Assembly: GCF_001750285.1 (NCBI RefSeq)
Contig: NZ_MAMP01000002.1
Span: 1 to 64,000 of the forward strand
Origin: Domibacillus iocasae
Lineage (GTDB): Bacteria > Bacillota > Bacilli > Bacillales > Domibacillaceae
Direction: 5' to 3'
DNA length: 64,000 bases
This document shows positions 51,558 through 61,114 of this stretch, in pieces. Numbering within the stretch: the stretch's first letter is position 1; every line of letters starts with the position of its first letter. Position numbers and translations under genes: made by a program. The notes under the pieces were generated by a model. That model was not told the origin of the DNA. It searched no databases and was given only the letters and a program-made list of their open reading frames with translations.

Positions 51558-52817
51558 TTACACGAGTGTTTGTATTCCGGCTAACACAAGGCCAATCACA
51601 AAACCGCAGACAGCACCGTTTACCCGAATCCATTGAAGGTCTTTGCCAATGTGGTTTTCCATCATGCTGACAAGCGTTTCATTATCCAGTTTGTTTAAAT
51701 TTTCTTCTACTAGCTTGCCTATTTTTGAATGGTTTTCTTCCACGAGAGCGGCGATTTGTTTTTGAACCCAATTTTCCATACCGCTGATTTTGTCCGGGTT
51801 TTCTTTTACATTCGCCAGCATCCGTGTCATAAATGGAAGAATGTATAACTCCATACACTTACCGCTTTGAACGAAAGCCGACGCTTTTTGCTGAATGCCA
51901 ATCAGAATTTCCGTTATTTTGTCAGAAAGATCCCACTCGGCAAGTGCTTTCTGTTTTCTCGCTTCAACGACGTTCATCCATTCTTCCCGTTCTGTGATAC
52001 TTTGCATTTCCTCTCGTACTTTTATTAAAAACGCCTGCCTGTTTAAATTATCAGGCTGCTTCACATCCATAAGCGCATTCCGCAAAAGATTCTGCAGAAG
52101 ATTGCCAAGCTTTTCTTCGCTCAGCATTTGCTGAAACGACTTTAGGGCAAACTGCATAAACCCATCCATTTCCAATCCTTCGATTGCTTTTAACGCTGTT
52201 CGGCCAAGCTGGCGGCTCGTTTCATTTTTATTGATCCAATTTTCAGCACGGCCAAGCAAATAATCAAGCACTTTTTCATCGTGTTTTTGTTCAATTAGTT
52301 TTTGAACGGCTGCTTCAATCACGCGGCTTGCGTCTATGGAAGAAAGAGCCGTTTTTAATTCTTTTTCGATGAGCGGCGTTATGGTTTCCACATCAATGGA
52401 CCGGATGAGCTGGTCGAGAATCGCATTGATCTCTTTTTGAACCGGCTCTGACTGAAGCTCTTTTTGGACAACAGGCAGCAGTTTTTCGACCACCTGCACG
52501 CTTTCAAGCTTCGTTTGAATGCTTTCTTTCGAGAGCCAGTCATTTTCAAGTGTCGTGACCAGTGCGCCGACTATCTTTTTTCGGTTTTTTGGCAATAGAG
52601 CTGTGTGCGGAATCGGGATGCCCGCCGGATGGCGAAATAAAGCCGTCACAGCAAACCAGTCGGCAAGCCCACCGACAAGTCCCGCTTCAAATCCCCCATG
52701 TAAAATCCCACCCCACACCGGTCCCTGAAAAGGAATGGTCGCAGCGAAACCGCCTCCCATTACGGCAAGCGATAAACTGGCTAAATGCTTTGATTGTTTT
52801 GGTTGTTTAGTTTTCAT
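51558..52817 (-). CDS. DUF445 membrane-associated protein
   Basis: A 419-residue DUF445 protein. N-terminal glycine-rich hydrophobic segments include FEAGLVGGLADWFAVTALFRHP, the family hallmark. A long, highly charged alpha-helical middle (about 80-370) with coiled-coil character follows, and then one C-terminal membrane helix (GAVCGFVIGLVLAGIQTLV). The function is unknown. No terminator is obvious between it and the DUF2294 gene 81 nt downstream. Confidence 0.88.
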   Translation of the reverse strand: MKTKQPKQSKHLASLSLAVMGGGFAATIPFQGPVWGGILHGGFEAGLVGGLADWFAVTALFRHPAGIPIPHTALLPKNRKKIVGALVTTLENDWLSKESIQTKLESVQVVEKLLPVVQKELQSEPVQKEINAILDQLIRSIDVETITPLIEKELKTALSSIDASRVIEAAVQKLIEQKHDEKVLDYLLGRAENWINKNETSRQLGRTALKAIEGLEMDGFMQFALKSFQQMLSEEKLGNLLQNLLRNALMDVKQPDNLNRQAFLIKVREEMQSITEREEWMNVVEARKQKALAEWDLSDKITEILIGIQQKASAFVQSGKCMELYILPFMTRMLANVKENPDKISGMENWVQKQIAALVEENHSKIGKLVEENLNKLDNETLVSMMENHIGKDLQWIRVNGAVCGFVIGLVLAGIQTLV

Positions 52818-52906
52818 TTCTTCGTCACCTTTTGCACATAATTTTCATTCTATTATAACAATAAAAGAAAAGATTTTAATGTGAAGCAACTTTTTTTCAT
52901 ACTATA

Positions 52907-52936
52907 TTGACATAACTAAATACTATTTGTTATTCT
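52907..52936 (+). promoter_or_regulatory. Promoter of the L-box leader
   Basis: TTGACA (52907-52912) followed 18 bp later by TATTCT (52931-52936), about 45 bp before the conserved riboswitch core. Confidence 0.6.
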
Positions 52937-52954
52937 CAAGTTTATAAAAATCGA

Positions 52955-53177
52955 ATAATAAATCCTCATAGCTGTCTCAATGAGGTAGAGGTTGCGATAA
53001 TTAAAAGTAGTACACTGGAAGCTTGATGGAGCTCTTGATAGTGGTCGAAAGGAATTATCGCCGAAGCTCGAAGGATCCATTTTATCTTTTGAGCTGGGTT
53101 TGCATCGAACAGGTGTAAAACTGTCACAGGACTATTCTGTGGAGAACTATAAAGGGACAGAGGATGAGGGTTATTTT
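52955..53177 (+). promoter_or_regulatory. Lysine riboswitch (L-box)
   Basis: The conserved L-box elements appear in order: AGAGGTTGCGA (52987-52997), AGTA after the first helix, GCCGAAG (53060-53066), GCTGGGTTTGCATC (53093-53106), the K-turn-bearing middle arm AACAGGTGT...TGTCACAG and CTGTGGAGAACTA (53137-53149). It precedes an intrinsic terminator and a lysine-type permease gene, so lysine should cause termination. Confidence 0.95.
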
Positions 53178-53210
53178 AAAACACAAGTGTCCCGTACATT
53201 TGTGTTTTTT
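53178..53210 (+). terminator. Riboswitch-controlled terminator
   Basis: AAAACACAA (53178-53186) pairs with TTGTGTTTT (53200-53208), followed by TT and TATTT. It is the off-state hairpin of the L-box and ends just before the permease ribosome binding site. Confidence 0.85.
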
Positions 53211-53227
53211 ATTTAGGAGGAAAAGAA

Positions 53228-54622
53228 ATGGAGAAAAAATGGGGATTGTGGCTTCTGACAGCGATTGTTGTTGGGAATATGGTCGGTTCCGGCATTTTTA
53301 TGCTTCCAACTACGCTGGCGCAAATGGCCAGCCCTTTAGGAGTAGCACTTGCCTGGCTTCTGACCGGCTTTGGCGTTTTAATGATTGCGCTCGTTTTTAA
53401 CGCATTGTCCGTCCGCCAGCCTGACTTAACCGGCGGGCCGCAAAGCTATGCACAGGCGCTGTTTCAGTCACCGAAGTATGGAAAAACAGCCGGTTTTTCT
53501 ATGGTGTGGGGTTACTGGGTGGCCAACTGGATCAGCAATGTAGCCATTATCACCAGCTTTGCCGGCTACTTGTCTGCATTCTTCCCTGTGATGAGAAGTG
53601 AGCATATTCTTTTTTCAGCAGGCTCTCAGGAAATTGCACTCGGGCGGGTTTTGACATTTGTTGTTTGCAGCTTATTGCTTTGGGGCACTCATCTTATCTT
53701 GATCACAAGCATTAAAAGTGCTGGTAAATTAAACTTTATCGCAACCGCCTCAAAAGTGATTGGATTTATGCTGTTTATTACAGCCGCTTTGTTTGTTTTT
53801 CAGTTATCAAATTTCGGGGATTTATATACGCCGATAGTGGATAGTGAAGGCGTGTCCCACGGATTGTTCAGCCAGATGAACCTGGCCGCGATTTCTACAT
53901 TATGGGCTTTTGTCGGCATCGAATCTGCCGTCATCCTGTCAGGACGCGCCAAGTCTCAGCGTGATGTCGGACGCGCTACGGTGTTGGGCCTTTTGATTGC
54001 ACTTGTTATTTATATGGCGCTTACGCTCATTATTATGGGTGTATTGCCTCAGGAAGTATTAAAAACATCTGACAAGCCGTTTGTTGATGCTCTTTCTGTT
54101 TTAATTGGGGAAACTGGAGCGACTGTGATGGCTCTCCTGGCGGTAATCTCCTTGTTCGGTTCAACCATCGGATGGATTTTGCTTAGTTCAGAGGTGCCTT
54201 ACAACGCAGCCAAAACAGGCATCTTCCCATCTTATTTTGCCAAGTTAAATAAAAAAGGAAGTCCGGCTCGGGCTTTAACGGCCACAAATATGATGTCACA
54301 AATTTTTATTTTCTCAACAATTTCCGGCACAATCAGTGAAGCATATACGTTTTTAACGACATCTGCCACACTTGCTTACTTGATTCCTTACTTAGTATCA
54401 GCGTTGTTCCTTTTAAAGCTTTCATTAAAAGGAGATATTTACGAACCGGGAGACAAGTCGCGTTTGCCCCACGGAATAATAGCGGCACTCGCTTTTATTT
54501 ACTCTATATGGGTGATCAAGTCCGGTACGGCTGATTGGACAACTTTTTCGTTAGGCATGGGATTGTTTTTGTTAGGGGTTGTTCTCTACCCTCTTCTTAT
54601 ACGTCTTCGATTGGTTAAATAA
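53228..54622 (+). CDS. yvsH: Lysine-regulated APC-family basic amino acid permease (YvsH-like)
   Basis: A 464-residue transporter with 12-13 helices, beginning WLLTAIVVGNMVGSGIFMLP, the APC substrate-loop signature GSGIF. It is closest in style to basic amino acid/polyamine antiporters (ArcD/LysP group). The L-box upstream argues strongly for lysine as substrate; B. subtilis yvsH has the same arrangement. AGGAGG precedes the ATG. Confidence 0.9.
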   Translation: MEKKWGLWLLTAIVVGNMVGSGIFMLPTTLAQMASPLGVALAWLLTGFGVLMIALVFNALSVRQPDLTGGPQSYAQALFQSPKYGKTAGFSMVWGYWVANWISNVAIITSFAGYLSAFFPVMRSEHILFSAGSQEIALGRVLTFVVCSLLLWGTHLILITSIKSAGKLNFIATASKVIGFMLFITAALFVFQLSNFGDLYTPIVDSEGVSHGLFSQMNLAAISTLWAFVGIESAVILSGRAKSQRDVGRATVLGLLIALVIYMALTLIIMGVLPQEVLKTSDKPFVDALSVLIGETGATVMALLAVISLFGSTIGWILLSSEVPYNAAKTGIFPSYFAKLNKKGSPARALTATNMMSQIFIFSTISGTISEAYTFLTTSATLAYLIPYLVSALFLLKLSLKGDIYEPGDKSRLPHGIIAALAFIYSIWVIKSGTADWTTFSLGMGLFLLGVVLYPLLIRLRLVK

Positions 54623-54641
54623 TGTGCTTCGGCGCGTATAT

Positions 54642-54676
54642 TAAAAAATCCGTCCCGGTTTTCGGGACGGATTTTT
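54642..54676. terminator. Bidirectional terminator between two permease genes
   Basis: A perfect 15-bp stem (54642-54656 with 54662-54676), 5-nt loop, A and T runs. It serves the convergent permease genes. Confidence 0.92.
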
Positions 54677-54678
54677 TA

Positions 54679-56076
54679 TTACTGATTTAATTTAGAGCGT
54701 TTTTTTGAATAAGCAAAGTAAATGACTACGCCGATCACCAGCCAGATAGCAAAGCGAATCCATGTTTCCGCGCCAAGCTGCAGAATTAAGAACCCGCAGA
54801 ACAAAATGGCCAAAATAGGCACAAGCGGCACAGCCGGACAACGAAAAGCACGCGGCAGATCAGGCTGTTTAACCCGCAACACAATAACGGCCACTGACAC
54901 TAAAATAAACGCGGACAAAGTTCCGATGTTAATAAGTTTTGCCAGTTCATCAAGAGAAATAAACGCGCCCAGCAGCCCGGCAATTAACCCGAAAAACCAT
55001 GTAGCAACATAAGGTGTTTGATACTTTTTATGCACTTTCGACAAAATCGGCGGCATTAACCCGTCTCTTGACATAGAAAACATAACCCGTGTTTGTCCAT
55101 ATAACATAACGAGCATGACCGTTGTCATACCGAGGATTGCTCCAAGATCGATCACACCGGCTACCCAGTTTTGACCGGAAACCTGTAAAGGCAGCGAAAT
55201 CGGATGAGCGACTCCTTCAAATTGCATGAAAGGAACAACACCCGTCATAATAGCTGAAACAGTAACGTAAAGCAGGGTACAAACAAATAAGGACGAAAGA
55301 ATCCCGATCGGCAAATCTCTTTTTGGATTTTTTGTTTCTTCCGCAGCAGATGCGACGGCATCAAACCCGATAAAAGCAAAAAAGACGAGCGCCGCAGCCG
55401 CAAAAACGCCATCAAAACCAAATGGCATAAACGGGTCCCAGTTAGCGGGCTTTACATATCCAGCCGCAACCACAATAAACAGCAGCACAACCGCAATTTT
55501 AATGATAACCATGATATTATTGACCCGCTTCGATTGCTTAACGCCAATCGAAAGCAAAAACGTAATCAGCATAACAATTAAAAATGCCGGAAGATTAAAA
55601 TACGTTGTCGTTCCTTCAATCGTGCCCGGAGCCGCTGTTAAAGCAGTAGGGATATGCAGCCCGAACCCTGCAAGCAATGACTGGAAATAGCCAGACCATC
55701 CAACTGATACAGCACTTACCGCCAGTAAATACTCAAGTACTAAATCCCACCCGATCATAAAAGCGATAAATTCACCAAGCGTCAAGTAGGTGTATGTGTA
55801 AACAGAACCGGAAACGGGAACTGTTGACGCAAATTCCGCATAAGACAAAGCGGCAAACAAGCAGGCAAGAGCGGCAATGACAAACGATATAATAAGCGCC
55901 GGCCCCGCTGTTAAGGCACCTGTGCCCGTTAAAACAAAAATACCTGTTCCGATAATGGCGCCGATTCCCAGCATGGTTAAATCAAATGCACCCAGTTCTT
56001 TCTTTAATGTATTGCCTTTAGAGGGTCCATCTATTAAATCTTTAATACTTTTTTTGCGAAACAAAGAATTACTCAT
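54679..56076 (-). CDS. APC-family cationic amino acid transporter (YfnA-like)
   Basis: A 465-residue permease with 12 helices. It begins ELGAFDLTMLGIGAIIGTGIFVLTG (APC signature GTGIF), then VGWDLVLEYLLAVSAVSVGWSGYF-like helices and FFAFIGFDAVASAAEETKNPKRDLP, diagnostic of the cationic amino acid transporter (CAT/YfnA) branch. Substrate range in this branch covers branched-chain, aromatic and basic amino acids. No riboswitch or clear operator is visible in the 289 bp upstream. Confidence 0.9.
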   Translation of the reverse strand: MSNSLFRKKSIKDLIDGPSKGNTLKKELGAFDLTMLGIGAIIGTGIFVLTGTGALTAGPALIISFVIAALACLFAALSYAEFASTVPVSGSVYTYTYLTLGEFIAFMIGWDLVLEYLLAVSAVSVGWSGYFQSLLAGFGLHIPTALTAAPGTIEGTTTYFNLPAFLIVMLITFLLSIGVKQSKRVNNIMVIIKIAVVLLFIVVAAGYVKPANWDPFMPFGFDGVFAAAALVFFAFIGFDAVASAAEETKNPKRDLPIGILSSLFVCTLLYVTVSAIMTGVVPFMQFEGVAHPISLPLQVSGQNWVAGVIDLGAILGMTTVMLVMLYGQTRVMFSMSRDGLMPPILSKVHKKYQTPYVATWFFGLIAGLLGAFISLDELAKLINIGTLSAFILVSVAVIVLRVKQPDLPRAFRCPAVPLVPILAILFCGFLILQLGAETWIRFAIWLVIGVVIYFAYSKKRSKLNQ

Positions 56077-56365
56077 ATTTTTTCCTCACTTTCTGAAAAT
56101 TTATTATATTAGAGTAATAGTATAATTAGCAACAAAAAATTCAAAATTATTTCTTGAAAATTTAACTAAAAAATTACGTTTGATTAGTTCGCTTTATATA
56201 AAGTCTTTACCCCCTCTTTTATCCGTGTCTACACCTGAGTAATTTAATGTTTTGTAAAGATGCAATTGCATGTCTTGAAAGAATTTAAAAATTTATGCTA
56301 CTTTTAATTTAGGAATAAAAAAACAGGTGAACTGCTTAAGAAAGTAACGACTAAAGGAGATGACG

Positions 56366-57550
56366 ATGCAAAAAACCAGTTTCAGCAAGCTAATGGAAAT
56401 CTTTCTTGTTTCAATCCGGCTTGGGTTTACGTCTTTTGGAGGCCCGGTAGCCCATTTAGGTTATTTTCATGAAGAATATGTACGCAGGCGCAAATGGCTG
56501 GATGAAAAAAGCTACGCTGACTTAGTCGCGCTGTGCCAATTTCTCCCTGGTCCGGCAAGCAGCCAGGTTGGGATCGGTATTGGTGTTATGCGTGGCGGCG
56601 TTCTTGGCGGCATTTTGGCGTTTCTAGGTTTTACAATGCCCTCTGTGATTGCGTTAATTGTTTTTGCACTTGTACTTCAGGAGGTGGATATTGCCGACGC
56701 CGGCTGGATTCATGGGCTGAAAATTGTGGCCGTGGCTGTTGTCGCCCATGCGATTCTTGGCATGGCTGGGAAATTGGCGCCGGATTTAAAACGAAAAGCG
56801 ATTGTACTCGCCGTGTTGGGAATTGTTCTATTATGGCAGACTGCCTTTACGCAGATCGGTGTCATTGTGATCGCCGGACTCATTGGCTTTCTCCTGTACA
56901 AAGATCATAAAATAGACTCGTCTCCTTCATTTGCTTTTCCGCTTTCCCGGACGTTTGGCGGGATTTGTCTTGTTCTCTTTTTTGCGCTGCTTGTTCTTTT
57001 GCCGATTTTGCGGGAAGCAACATCGTTAAATTGGATTGCTCTGTTTGACAGCTTTTATCGAAGCGGCGCGCTCGTTTTTGGCGGCGGTCATGTGGTGCTT
57101 CCTTTGTTAGAACGTGAATTTGTGCCGGCCGGCTGGCTGACAGCTGAGCAATTTTTAGCTGGCTATGGAGCCGCTCAGGCAGTACCAGGACCGCTTTTTA
57201 CATTTGCCGCTTATATTGGTGCTCTTATTAATGGCTGGCAGGGTGGATTATTAGCAACATTTGCGATTTTTCTTCCGGCGTTTCTGTTGATTCTCGGCGC
57301 TCTCCCTTTCTGGGACACACTTCGCCGCAATCCAAATATTCAAGGTGCGCTCATGGGAGTAAACGCAGCGGTTGTCGGCATCTTGATTGCTGCATTTTAC
57401 ACGCCGATTTGGACAAGCACCATTGTCGATGCGATTGATTTTGTGTTCGCTGCTATCTTGTTCAGTATGCTTATGTATTGGAAACTTTCCCCATGGGTAG
57501 TAGTCATTGTTGGTGCTCTTGGCGGCGCGTTGCTTCGTTTATTTACGTAA
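56366..57550 (+). CDS. chrA: Chromate transporter ChrA (two-domain form)
   Basis: A 394-residue membrane protein with two homologous CHR halves: RLGFTSFGGPVAHLGYFHEEYVRRRKWL with CQFLPGPASSQVGIGIG in the first, and SGALVFGGGHVVLPLLEREF with YGAAQAVPGPLFTFAAYIGA in the second. This is the long-chain ChrA type that expels chromate. AAGGAG lies 6 nt before the ATG at 56366; an ATG two codons earlier is also in frame. It is monocistronic. Confidence 0.92.
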   Translation: MQKTSFSKLMEIFLVSIRLGFTSFGGPVAHLGYFHEEYVRRRKWLDEKSYADLVALCQFLPGPASSQVGIGIGVMRGGVLGGILAFLGFTMPSVIALIVFALVLQEVDIADAGWIHGLKIVAVAVVAHAILGMAGKLAPDLKRKAIVLAVLGIVLLWQTAFTQIGVIVIAGLIGFLLYKDHKIDSSPSFAFPLSRTFGGICLVLFFALLVLLPILREATSLNWIALFDSFYRSGALVFGGGHVVLPLLEREFVPAGWLTAEQFLAGYGAAQAVPGPLFTFAAYIGALINGWQGGLLATFAIFLPAFLLILGALPFWDTLRRNPNIQGALMGVNAAVVGILIAAFYTPIWTSTIVDAIDFVFAAILFSMLMYWKLSPWVVVIVGALGGALLRLFT

Positions 57551-57554
57551 AGAA

Positions 57555-57590
57555 AAAAGACTGTCTCCGCATGAAAAGAGACAGTCTTTT
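57555..57590. terminator. Bidirectional terminator after chrA
   Basis: A 13-bp stem (57555-57567 with 57578-57590) with A and T runs, between the convergent chrA and MBL hydrolase genes. Confidence 0.9.
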
Positions 57591-57604
57591 TTCTAATTGG
57601 AACT

Positions 57605-58459
57605 TCACTGCTTTTTATCAACATACCTTCCATAGTCCGGAATGGCAATGTTGTCGAATTCTTGAGCTAATTTTTCCAACTCTTTGGATAACTCTTCTCC
57701 CGCCATCGGCAATCCATGTCCCGTAACGGCCACAGCCGGTTTCAAGCTTGATAACTCCTGCACAGATTCCTTCGCAGCTTTCCAATCAGTGGTAAAGTAC
57801 CGTGGCGGTCCACTCACTTCCTGTTTTTGTGTTAAGACTTTATAAAGAGAATCTTGTTTAACTGTTACAAATGCGTCTCCCGCCAGCAGCGTCCTGTCTT
57901 TTTCTCTAAACAAGGAAATGTGTCCCGGTGAATGCCCGGGGGTATGAATCCAGCGAAAATCCGGCAGATGCGGCACCGTTCCATCCATTGGCAGCTTCCG
58001 TACATTGCTTCCTAAATCGACCGGTTCATTTGGAAACAGCGAAGACATTTTAGCGACCATGCCTCCTTCTACGGTTGGATCTGGTTCAGAATAACTCGTT
58101 TGCCCTGTTAAAAAAGGAATTTCCAATTCATGTGCATAAACAGGAACTTCCCAATGCTTCACTAACTCAATAATTGCCCCTACATGGTCGAAATGACCGT
58201 GTGTCAGGATAATGGCTTTCGGGCGGCTGTTTGCGCCAAAATATTTTTCGGAAACTGAAACGATCTCGTTTGCAGAACCAGGCATTCCGGCATCAATTAA
58301 TACAAATTCTTTTGTTTCCGGATTTCCAGCCAAACAAATATTGACGATTTGAATTGTATGACAGAACAACTCCGGCAGTACTTCAATCGACTGGCCGCTT
58401 TTTATAGAAGTAGCGGGGACAGGTTTATAATCACTGCCATATTTCATATTTTGGTCCAT
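57605..58459 (-). CDS. MBL-fold metallo-hydrolase
   Basis: A 284-residue metallo-beta-lactamase-fold protein with the zinc motif ILTHGHFDHVGAI (HxHxDH), then HTPGHSPGHISL, LLAGDAFVT and GHGLPMAGEEL with the later metal ligands. The fold gives hydrolase or oxidoreductase activity on small substrates; the substrate is unknown. It is distinct from the CstB-like protein at 26 kb because it has no rhodanese domain. AATGGAGG precedes the ATG. Confidence 0.9.
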   Translation of the reverse strand: MDQNMKYGSDYKPVPATSIKSGQSIEVLPELFCHTIQIVNICLAGNPETKEFVLIDAGMPGSANEIVSVSEKYFGANSRPKAIILTHGHFDHVGAIIELVKHWEVPVYAHELEIPFLTGQTSYSEPDPTVEGGMVAKMSSLFPNEPVDLGSNVRKLPMDGTVPHLPDFRWIHTPGHSPGHISLFREKDRTLLAGDAFVTVKQDSLYKVLTQKQEVSGPPRYFTTDWKAAKESVQELSSLKPAVAVTGHGLPMAGEELSKELEKLAQEFDNIAIPDYGRYVDKKQ

Positions 58460-58546
58460 TTTTTATCCTCCATTATCATAAATGACTAATAGATAGTATT
58501 CCTCTTTTTTGATGGACTATTTACGGGGAATTTACAAGCTCATTCT

Positions 58547-58720
58547 TCAAATAATCGTATAGGACCAATCATATCTCGGATTACAGTAATAGGGGGGTCT
58601 CGAACCCGCTTTAGGCACATGATAAGTGGAAGGGGCCGCCGTATAGACGATCTCTTCTTTTTCATCTGACTCGTTTACCAGCAACAGCTTTACTTCATAA
58701 TCAACTTGACCAGAATGCAT
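58547..58720 (-). CDS. Small hypothetical protein (57 aa)
   Basis: The ATG at 58720 is preceded by an almost ideal GGAGGGAGG at 8 nt. The frame runs 57 codons to TGA. The protein starts MHSGQVDYEVKLLLVNESDE and ends NPRYDWSYTII, with a hydrophobic strand-like stretch, an acidic patch DEKEE and a proline/tyrosine-rich second half. No membrane helix or known family. It is short but the translation signal is strong. Confidence 0.65.
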   Translation of the reverse strand: MHSGQVDYEVKLLLVNESDEKEEIVYTAAPSTYHVPKAGSRPPYYCNPRYDWSYTII

Positions 58721-58895
58721 GATATTGCCTCCCTCCTGCTTCGTCTTTCCTTACTTTATTCAAATACCCCGCCAGCTTGCGTCTATCCCGAAAAAATTCA
58801 TTTTTATCAAAATCTTTTATTGAAGCTGCGATTCATCGACAGCAGACATCCATCATACATAAAGTGATGTCAGCTCTTATTTATTGTAAGGAGGA

Positions 58896-59174
58896 ATTGT
58901 CATTTCAAATATTGACATCGTAGAAAAGGCCATTAAAACATTTGGAAAGCTTGATATTCTATGTAACCACGTGGGGATCCAGTTTCAGCAATTAAGCCTG
59001 CTTGATATTACGGATGAACAATTTGATGACACCTTTAAAGTAAATATTTATTCCCACTTCTACACAACCCGGGCCGCCCTTCCATACTTAGAGGCAGGTA
59101 GTTCGATTATTAATACATCCTCCGTTGTCGCGTTTATTGGACATAAAGAACTCAGAGTAAAAGAGGATTTCTAA
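58896..59174 (+). pseudogene. Short-chain dehydrogenase fragment (both ends missing)
   Basis: The frame reads [80 protein letters not shown] and then drifts to a stop. This is the middle of a YghA/YhxC-type SDR (NNAG segment, serine of the catalytic triad in NTSSV). The Rossmann glycine motif and the YxxxK half are absent. A good AAGGAGGA precedes it, but the frame has no ATG, GTG or TTG before residue 25. Confidence 0.8.
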
Positions 59175-59211
59175 AAGCCTATTATCCACTCGGTATGCTG
59201 GCCTAGTATGA

Positions 59212-59355
59212 GTGAACGCCGATATATTTCTGATTGCGCCGGAAAGATATATACCAACGCCGAAAAACCCAGTTTTTCGGCGTTAGCGAGAAAAGGTGAA
59301 TAATAAGAGGCTGTCCCCAAAATCCAGATGTACTTGATTTATAGGACAGCCTCTT
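59212..59355. repeat. Dispersed two-part repeat, copy B (includes arsC terminator)
   Basis: Block one 59212-59241 matches 44042-44071 (27/30). It is followed by a perfect 13-bp hairpin (59256-59268 with 59272-59284), decayed in copy A. Block two is a long hairpin 59307-59355, GAGGCTGTCC/GGACAGCCTC around CCAGATGTACTTG, equal in design to 44175-44221. On the minus strand it is followed by TTATTATTC and terminates the ars operon. Confidence 0.75.
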
Positions 59356-59364
59356 TCATTTTAA

Positions 59365-59784
59365 TTATTCTCCTGTTTTTGCAAATCGCTCAATCCGCTC
59401 TCCAATTTCGTCACGGACGCGCTGAAATACCGCCCATTTTTCTTCGTCTGTTCCCTGCGCTTTTGCCGGATCATCAAATCCCCAATGCTCGCGTCGAACA
59501 GATGGCGGTGTCACCGGACATTTATCTGCCGCGTCGCCGCATAATGTCACGGCAAGTGTCGCGTTATTTAAGATGTCCGGATCGATAATATCCGATGTTT
59601 GATCTGAAATGTCAATACCTACTTCGTTCATTGCTTTCACAGCGTTTGGATTTAAGCCATGTGCTTCAATACCGGCGCTTTTCACAATCCATTCATCGCC
59701 TAAATATTTTTTCGCCCAGCCTTCCGCCATCTGGCTCCGGCATGAATTTCCTGTGCATAAAAAGTAAATCGTTTTCTTTGACAT
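59365..59784 (-). CDS. arsC: Arsenate reductase ArsC, thioredoxin-coupled
   Basis: A 139-residue enzyme of the low-molecular-weight phosphatase fold that reduces arsenate to arsenite. The nucleophile Cys10 is in [15 protein letters not shown] (CX5R loop), and the redox pair is Cys82 and Cys89 in [10 protein letters not shown]. This identifies the thioredoxin-dependent class of Gram-positive bacteria. It is the last gene of arsR-arsB-arsC, 15 nt after arsB. Confidence 0.95.
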   Translation of the reverse strand: MSKKTIYFLCTGNSCRSQMAEGWAKKYLGDEWIVKSAGIEAHGLNPNAVKAMNEVGIDISDQTSDIIDPDILNNATLAVTLCGDAADKCPVTPPSVRREHWGFDDPAKAQGTDEEKWAVFQRVRDEIGERIERFAKTGE

Positions 59785-59799
59785 GTAAATCCTCTCCTT

Positions 59800-61098
59800 T
59801 TATAAAATGATCAGTAACCAGATATACAAGCCGACAAGTGTGATAAAGAGTGTCGGAATGGTTAAAATAATCCCTGTTTTTAAATAAGTGCCCCATGAGA
59901 TTTTCACGCCTTTTAAGCTTAATACATGCAGCCATAGAAGCGTCGCAAGAGAACCAATTGGGGTAATTTTCGGCCCTAAATCCGAACCAATCACATTCGC
60001 GTAAATAAGCGCTTCACGAATCGGCCCGGCCGTATTCGTATCAGCAATCGCCAGCGCATCGATCATGACGGTGGGCATATTGTTCATGACCGATGACAAA
60101 ATCGCCGCGATAAAGCCCATTCCGATTGTGGCTGCGAATAACCCTTGGTCGGCTGTCGCTTGAATCATATCAGACAAAACGGCTGTTAAGCCCGCATTTC
60201 GCAGGCCATACACGACCACATACATCCCGATCGAGAAAAAAACAATTGCCCACGGCGCACCTTTTACGACAGCTTTTGTATGAACAGCGGGGCTTTTTCT
60301 TGCCATCGATAAAAAGAAAATGGCAACAATACCCGCAATGATCGACACTGGAATGTCCAGCGGTTCACTTGCAAAATAGCCGACAAGAAGCACGCCGAGC
60401 ACATACCAGGACAAGTGAAACATTTTAATATCCTTAATGGCGGATGCAGGTTCCTTCAAGTCAGACAAGCTATAGTTTTTCGGAATGCTTTTGCGGAAAA
60501 ACAAGTACAGTACTAAAATACTGGCACCTAATGAGAAAAAGTTCGGCACAATCATCCGTGACGCGTATTCAATAAAACCGATGCCGAAAAAATCCGCCGA
60601 AACGATATTGACCAGGTTGCTGACAACAAGCGGCAGTGACGTCGTATCCGCAATAAATCCGCTTGCCATGATAAAAGGAAAGACCATTTTTTCTTCAAAC
60701 TGCAAGTTGCGCACCATTGCCAATACGATCGGTGTTAAAATCAGCGCCGCACCATCATTGGCGAAAAGCGCTGCGACGACCGCACCAAGCAGAATGACAT
60801 ATATAAACATTTTCACGCCATTTCCGCCGGCGGCTCTCGCCATATGTAACGCCGCCCATTCAAAAAAGCCGATTTCATCTAAAATAAGCGAAATTAAAAT
60901 AAGAGCGACAAACGTTAAAGTCGCGTTCCAGACAATCGATGTCACATCGATCACATCGCCAAAATCAACAACGCCGACAATCAAGGCAGCCGCTGCCCCG
61001 ATGCATGCTGACCAGCCGATCGACAACCCTTTTGGCTGCCAGATAACAAGGATAAGTGTAACTAAAAAAATAAGAGATGCTGCAATAACTGAAAACAA
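59800..61098 (-). CDS. arsB: Arsenite efflux pump ArsB
   Basis: A membrane protein of about 432 residues with 12 helices, typical ArsB segments [53 protein letters not shown] and [21 protein letters not shown]. It exports arsenite or antimonite. The TTG at 61098 is chosen, as AAGGAG lies 8 nt upstream; the frame opens at 61158 but would then overlap arsR by 43 nt without a good site. Confidence 0.93.
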   Translation of the reverse strand: MFSVIAASLIFLVTLILVIWQPKGLSIGWSACIGAAAALIVGVVDFGDVIDVTSIVWNATLTFVALILISLILDEIGFFEWAALHMARAAGGNGVKMFIYVILLGAVVAALFANDGAALILTPIVLAMVRNLQFEEKMVFPFIMASGFIADTTSLPLVVSNLVNIVSADFFGIGFIEYASRMIVPNFFSLGASILVLYLFFRKSIPKNYSLSDLKEPASAIKDIKMFHLSWYVLGVLLVGYFASEPLDIPVSIIAGIVAIFFLSMARKSPAVHTKAVVKGAPWAIVFFSIGMYVVVYGLRNAGLTAVLSDMIQATADQGLFAATIGMGFIAAILSSVMNNMPTVMIDALAIADTNTAGPIREALIYANVIGSDLGPKITPIGSLATLLWLHVLSLKGVKISWGTYLKTGIILTIPTLFITLVGLYIWLLIIL

Positions 61099-61114
61099 AA
61101 TTTCTTTCTCCTTT

